64,000 bases of DNA from Trichuris trichiura (lineage: Eukaryota > Nematoda > Enoplea > Trichinellida > Trichuridae). The DNA lies in assembly GCA_037903355.1 (NCBI GenBank), contig JBAJFE010000014.1, positions 4,154,001 through 4,218,000 on the forward strand, written 5' to 3'. Each line of letters starts with the position of its first letter. Position 1 is the stretch's first letter. The notes beneath the pieces were generated by a model, which ran no database searches, had not been told where the DNA came from, and was given only the letters and a program-made list of their open reading frames with translations. The translations under genes and the position numbers were made by a program. Shown piece by piece: positions 58,372 through 64,000 of the stretch.

Positions 58372-59004
58372 TCGTTTCGCCGACAGTTGTTTCTTTGAGA
58401 GGTCGGTTCGTCGTCAGGTTGGATCGTCGGCAGGTCGGTTTGTGGTCAGGTCGGTTGGTCAACATGTCGGTTCAACAACAGGTCGTTTCGTACAGTGCAA
58501 TTGCAAACGAAGCTTGTCTAACAAACTCTGTTAAATAACCTTGTCCTGAAGGAGCTTCTGCGTTTCGTGCCAGTCAGAGCACGAATGTCGTTTAAATTCG
58601 ACAAATTGAAGGTAGAACGACTTGCATGATAACGGTTTTCGGGTTAATGAAATGGACATTCCACTTGAAAGTTTATAGCCCGCTATACAGTTAGCTAAAT
58701 CATTCAAAAACGTAGTTATTTCTAAGGATACTAATGTGAAAGACTACTATGCTGAAGAAAACAGAGGATTCAGAAACGCAGAAAATTGGGGGTCATTAAG
58801 TGTATTGAAGCCAGAGGAATACTTGTGTGCTTACGACGAATACCAAAAAACCGTACAAAACGACCTGTAGACAAACTGACACGTCAAGGAACCAATCTTT
58901 CTACAAATCGACATGTCGAAGAACTGATCCGACCACAAACTGACCTGACGACGAACCGACCTCTCAATGAAGCGACTATCGACGAACCAACTGTCGGCAA
59001 AACG
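58372..59004. mobile_element. Candidate foldback element with arms of tandem short repeats
   Basis: The left arm (58372-58497) consists of irregular 14-16 bp units of the form gGTCGGTT.GT.gtca; the right arm (58851-59004) is the inverted version. Both outer ends are CGTTT.GCCGACAG. A 350-bp unrelated spacer lies between. This matches the layout of foldback transposons. No target duplication was found and no ORF of note is present. Confidence 0.55.
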
Positions 59005-62000
59005 GCTTCCACCGACAAACGTGAATAACAGATGTACTATTTCATAGTGAACACATAAATCTTCACTGTTTCTTAACCGGTTCTCTGACACCTTGCAATT
59101 ACAAATAGAAGAAGAAAACCAGACAGATAAATAAGCCTAAAATAAAAACATGACGAAGTATGCCTTCCGTGTTTATTTATTATTAGACTGCTGCAAACAA
59201 AGCTACAATTTGATCAGTCGCGTAACTCAAGTTGTCTTATCCTTCACATCTGCAGGCGACCGTTCTTATTGCTTAGTGTTTTCTTAAGAGTGCTACTTTG
59301 TTATCGTTTTTCGCAGTCAGGGTTTTATCGTAGTTTTCGCAGTCGGGGTTTTAGAGCACCTTAACTCACATAAAAAGTACTTCCATTTTGCCTATTGTCC
59401 AGATTTCGGAGGAACGTCGAGTTGAAAGTCTAACGCTCTTACACTTATTTGATGCCTAACAACTGGCATCAGCAGAAGCCGAGCAACAGTAATAATAAAG
59501 TTGCTTCTGCACGCTTATAGGCAAGAAGTCAAACGCGTCTTATAGGGCGTTAAATGAAACGATTTCTTCGTCATCGTCTTAGATAAGTCGCGCAGAGTTC
59601 TGACTGCCCGCTGATTAACAGCAACGCATGTTAGCTTCCTGATGACTGCTGCTTGGTCCTTAACATCTACCTTATTCGATAAGTTCAAACTTGGGCTTAC
59701 TGCAGGTGAGCTTCATCATGATGTAGGTAATCCCTGGAGTGAACGTGCCTCTATGAAATGCGGAGTTTGTTCTTGGGCTCGAAAATTCCACGCAGGAGAC
59801 ACGAACATTGATAAAGGACATAGTGGACCTCGACACTTTTCTTTAAAAAATCAAAGTGACAGAAGCACATCAAGATAACGCTACGTGCGAATTATAGTGG
59901 AAGCTAGTGTTAGTAATGAAACTTTTATCAGGCATCTTGCCCAAAGCAGAAAAGCAAGTGGTCAGCGTTATATAATCATACATAACTTATCCTGCCTGAC
60001 AACAACGCTCAGCCACACGCAATGATTACGTCCAGAAAGAAATTGGAGGGGTTGGGAATTGGTTCGCATCGTCACGTCCACCGCACCTCTCGCCCAGTGT
60101 TAACTGTTTCTTCCAGACTCTCGAAGCACTTCCGTCTGAAAGTGCGCCGCGATGAACCTATCCTCTCAAATAATTTTCTCGCCGCAATAGCGATTATTTT
60201 AGTGGCATTAACGCATTAATACCCTCTCTGAATATTGAAAATAAATGTTCTTTCTAATGCTACATAGTTCGATAAATAAAATGTGGCAGAGATGGTCACA
60301 CCAGCATCCAGCGAGCGCGGGGCAAAATCGGTTCGTGGGAGCGCGGCTCAAAGAGCGACATGGGGTCTCAGACTCGACAGCGACGAGAGAGCAAGACCGC
60401 TGGATCATAGTGAAAACCTGACATCGACGGCCTAGCACAAAAGCGGCCAAGATCAGGATTAGCGCTGGTCCCGCCGCTTGCCTGCCAGTAAGCGGATTAG
60501 GCGATAGCTGAAAAACCTGCAGTCTGTGGGAATGCGCAGGACAGAAGTCGTGGAAGGCTATATACATATATACGCGTCGAGTATGATCCCACAGAATTCA
60601 GGCTATCGTTATCAGCTGTGGGTTTGATCTATCACTTTTACTCCGCAATAAACCGTTGTTTTACGCGAGTCTTCATGGTCCGCCAAACCACATCGAATTA
60701 TCGACTAGCTGAAATACAACACGAATTCCTTTTCCCTGAATGCTGGAATTAATAAGGCTCCCAAATCAGGGGCATGTTTGAGCGTCAACAAGATGCCATG
60801 AGTGCTGCCTACAGGACTTTATACGACGATCCGATTGTGAAGTGGCGCCAGGCAGCTAGCTAAAAGTGAGAGTAACAGATTCGCTGATTAACACGAGCCC
60901 AACTAAGGGATCCGATGAATCCTGAATGTTCCACCTTACTTTTGTCTTTAGTAGTAAACAAGGTCAAATGCGATTCTTCCAAGAAATTTACAAAGATAAA
61001 GTAAACTGTTATGAAGAACACCACTGCTAATGAGACGAAGCGATTTGAATGAAAAGTTTTAAGACTGTTGACCGTTATACATCTTCATCCCTAAAGAATC
61101 CGTCTTCAGTTAAGAAAAACGACTTAAATGTTCAAGCCTTTCACAAAGCTATCTTCATACTACGCGCATAGGAAGCATACGAACAATTGAATAAGTTTTG
61201 CTTACACTTTACTGCTGTCCCAGCATACTAAATTGCATCTTAGAATGCATAACTGCACACAATCGAACCTGGATTATCCGGATTGGCTGGGATGAGAAAC
61301 GTTTTGCACAAATCGAATGCATTTAAATGGTTGCACAAAAATGGGAACATGAAATGGGTATGAAAGGTAGCATGAGATGGGCAGGTGCTCAGCTTAAAAG
61401 AATAAGCTTGCTGACAGACACATAAGGTTCGCACCGACTTTAAAACACTCTCTCTTGAACTTTTAGCTCTTTCGATTATCACGTTTCTCCTCTTTATTTT
61501 GATTAATTTTACCACTGAAGACGAGTCTCAAAGAAACCTGAAAGCTATGGATTGACATTAAAAGTTTTCAGACTTTTTCAACGGGACAAATTCCGTATGA
61601 ACAGTTTGAAACACGAGACAATTTTTAAGCTTTATCAGAAGCCCTTAGAAGTCCTGAAACATAGGGCTGGCTGCTGTTGGAATGTGCTACAACAATTTTT
61701 CCTAAACGTACGTTTCACTCGGAAACCGAATTTCTCTGATAACAAGAGCTTTGTTTCGCTGTATTAATCATGGTTTTGTCCTGTTATTTGGTCGACATGA
61801 AGTAAAAAGTGAGAACGTTTTGATCGTACATGAAATCAGAAAAATGTATCTTGCGGGATTGATGTCGTCCCGTCGTCAGCGTGTTGGTACGTACCAGCAG
61901 GATTTGCTTAGTTACTATCGGCATGGATGTGTATTCCTGCATGACGGGGACAGAGAGACCCGAAAGCTAATACAGGGAAATTCCCCTCTCGTGACGTAAA

Positions 62001-62820
62001 CAGATGGCTTAGATAACCTTTGGTAGCACATCGGTCATTTTGATTGAGGGAAACTCAGCAAACATTTGCAACTTTTTATAGCGAACGATCATTTTACTGT
62101 GGACGTTATTCTTCTACACTGGACAGTTTATTTCATTTTGGTGTCCAATATGAACATGGAATGGTTATTCACTACGGCTATTGACGATACAGCTGAACAT
62201 TGTGGTAAATGCCTACAACAAACTGTAACAGAACGCTATATCTTTATTTGAATTTGGTTTTATTGTTATAATGTGCGCATAACAGTACAGGCATCACAAT
62301 GCTCTCAATTTCTGGTTTAACTGCTACTTGTATTGTTCAACGTGATTTCCTTAACTTGCTCATCCATTCCTTGGTGAGATGTTTGTTTTTATACCTCGCC
62401 GATACGCTTACAGAAGACGAGAAAAAGCTGTGGAACGACCAAATGTATAAGATTATGATGGTAATAAAACTGAAACTGCATGGCCTTCTCTGGTAAGGCC
62501 TTCCAAAATTCAGACGTTCCTCTTGGATGGTTGGAAAAAGAGCGTTAGCGCTACTCAAGAAGCAATCGTGCTTAAAGAACATTCGCAGTATAGCAACAAC
62601 GGTAGGAACGACAGCTTTGATGAAAACGCTTATGACAGATCTTTTAAATAAAAATGGGACCTGATGTAATTTTAATTAACGGCCGTGTGCATTTGAAAAG
62701 GGTTCAATTTCTGCATCTTACAAATTCTGAAATCCTGGATCCTCATTATCAGAGCGCAACTACATCTTAAGACCAGGTTCTACACTTTCCCAATACTGAA
62801 ATAGCTTTTAAGGTTTCAAG
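59005..62820. other. Stretch without a supported gene
   Basis: Apart from the possible mariner fragment, a GC-rich segment at 60290-60680 has TATA-like and AATAAA strings and could be a solo LTR, but no target duplication was found. No gene is supported. Confidence 0.4.
59690..59880 (+). pseudogene. Possible mariner-type transposase N-terminal fragment
   Basis: The plus frame reads CSWARKFHAGDTNIDKGHSGPRHFS, which resembles the W..KF..GDT.I.D..RSGRP segment between the helix-turn-helix and catalytic domains of mariner transposases. The match is short and ends in a stop shortly after, so the call is weak. Confidence 0.3.
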
Positions 62821-62908
62821 TAATTTTTCCATTTGCACCAATACTGCGTTAGACTCTAGAAGCAAAGATGCTGCTCCCGTGAACTTGTTTCATGGAAGAC
62901 TTCTCCGT
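62821..62908 (+). repeat. Direct repeat, copy 1
   Basis: An 88-bp block (taatttttcca... to ...catggaagactt.tccg) repeated with few mismatches at 63781-63868, spaced exactly 960 bp. The flanks are not similar. The origin is not recognised. Confidence 0.85.
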
Positions 62909-63780
62909 TATTAATAACAACTGTTTTTCAAGGTTTTTTTATAAGCATCCAGAACTGGCTGCGTACTTTAATTTTTTAATAACGGGAACAGAGAAGAAAC
63001 GAGTTCGATGAAGAAATTGCAAATTTTTGATGGTCAGTCGATTCGCTGGGTTAATGAAGTGCGACTTCCCGTCTGGTCCAAACACCGGAGGGAATTCTCT
63101 TTGAGACGCTTTTATCCGTTGCTGAGAACGAAACGTAACGCACAGCGTTTCCTCTTGTGCAATTTGCAGCCACATGCCTAAACGATGGCCAGCCTACAAG
63201 AGAGCTTCCTTCCAACCTGCACAGATCACCGCTCTCCTCCTCTTTTACCTTATTCTGATTTGCCAGTTCCACTACTAGGTCAGTTATGTGGGCTATGAGA
63301 ACGAGTCGCGTGCTCAGTCTCCAGGCTGTTTTTTCCTTGTAAGCATCCGCCCCGGCTTCCTAGACAGTTCCATCGAAGTCGCGGAGAGCAACAGGCGGCC
63401 TTCGCTGCTGGTGCAGATCATTCAGCAGAGGTTCTCTTGATTCTTTTGGAATCGCTTGAGACCTAAAATGGACCTGGCTTTTGCGACACTTTCTCAATCG
63501 GTCTTAATGGACAACTGTTACAGCCGAGTGTCTGTCGATGCCTTGGATCTTGTAGTTCACCGTTTCAACGGCTTTCAATACCTTAAGCGTTGTCACTCAA
63601 GGCTGGTAAAACATGACAGACAAACGACTGCGGTCCAATAAGCATATGAGGTTCCTGACACGCAAAAGCTTAAAGCTGGCTTCTTTATCTAATAATCCCT
63701 TCTGGCGTTTCTGTGCCTGACCGATATATTGCTGTGCTCGAGTATATGCTACTTCTTAATTTCGTCGAAGCTCAGTCAAC

Positions 63781-63868
63781 TAATTTTTCCATTCACACCA
63801 ATACTGCATTCGACTCTAGAAGCAAAGATGCTGCTCCCGTGAACTTGTTTCATGGAAGACTTTTCCGC
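63781..63868 (+). repeat. Direct repeat, copy 2
   Basis: Second copy of the block at 62821-62908. Here it lies inside a 67-codon open frame (63713-63916), while copy 1 is not in an open frame of similar length. About 870 bp of unrelated sequence separates them. Confidence 0.85.
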
Positions 63869-64000
63869 TTCGCGCTTCTCCGCGCATGGATTTCCGTAGT
63901 CAGCTGGCTCTGGTAGTGATCCGTATTTTATGTCTGCTAGGAGCTTCGGTTTACAGTCAAAAATGCATGGAACGTAGTTAACCCCGTTAACAAGTGAGCA

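Noticed and set aside
60208..60567. Minus-strand 119-codon frame
   Set aside because: Composition follows the local GC-rich segment; no domain or splice support.
60284..60705. GC-rich segment as a solo LTR
   Set aside because: It has TATA-like and AATAAA strings, but no 4-6 bp target duplication or matching TG..CA ends could be found.
61840..61890. CTGACGACGGGAC string on the minus strand as another hammerhead core
   Set aside because: The second stem half and GAAA are not in place, and no PLE block lies nearby.
1..64000. Bacterial-style features, CRISPR arrays, tRNA or rRNA genes
   Set aside because: The window is eukaryotic by introns and gene content. No regularly spaced repeat array and no convincing tRNA or rRNA sequence was noticed by eye; a covariance scan could still find a tRNA.

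Overview
This window looks like nuclear DNA of a small-genome metazoan. It is moderately AT-rich, its genes are split by introns with GT..AG borders, it has AATAAA poly(A) signals and no operon-like gene packing, and about a quarter of it is transposon debris. Most introns I could place exactly are only 46 to 56 bp long. That, together with the animal gene set, suggests a nematode-like invertebrate, possibly an early-branching lineage. The species assignment is inference only.

Five genes can be supported. (1) 2867-3717 (+) is an NK-2 class homeobox gene closest in its homeodomain to the Nkx2.5/tinman group. (2) 7991-8556 (-) is ribosomal protein eL27 (RPL27), complete in four exons. (3) 17084-20722 (+) is a two-exon gene for an unrecognised 1171-residue Ser/Thr-rich protein with one central hydrophobic region and an internal duplication. 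(4) 25266-31342 (-) is a multi-exon gene for an unrecognised, heavily N-glycosylatable protein ending in a transmembrane helix and a basic tail; its 5' end is not resolved. (5) 54108-58162 (+) is a complete concentrative nucleoside transporter (CNT/SLC28), nine coding exons, 596 residues.

The rest is largely layered mobile DNA. Two homologous Tigger/pogo-type elements (9256-11881 and 33500-36255) each carry a decayed transposase and a hAT-type insertion at the same place but in opposite orientation. Two Tigger1-like remnants lie at 46.5-49.5 kb, and a shorter pogo-type element at 14126-15885. A decayed non-LTR reverse transcriptase lies at 38.4-40.0 kb.

The most striking theme is a family of Penelope-like element (PLE) derivatives. 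One copy (14235-15275) has an intact GIY-YIG endonuclease ORF. At least seven other short copies lack coding capacity; several are near-perfect palindromes, and most carry a hammerhead-ribozyme-like core (CUGANGA, 5-bp stem II, GAAA). Copies near 11.1, 12.2, 14.2, 38.8, 40.5 and 52.1 kb are bounded by 10-16 bp target-site duplications, so they are real independent insertions. The insertions are nested in one another and in the Tigger and reverse-transcriptase remnants, which gives a readable order of events.

A candidate foldback element made of tandem 14-16 bp units sits at 58.4-59.0 kb. Long stretches at 1-2.8, 3.8-6.5, 22.2-25.2, 40.8-46.5, 49.5-52.1 and 59-64 kb contain no gene I can support.
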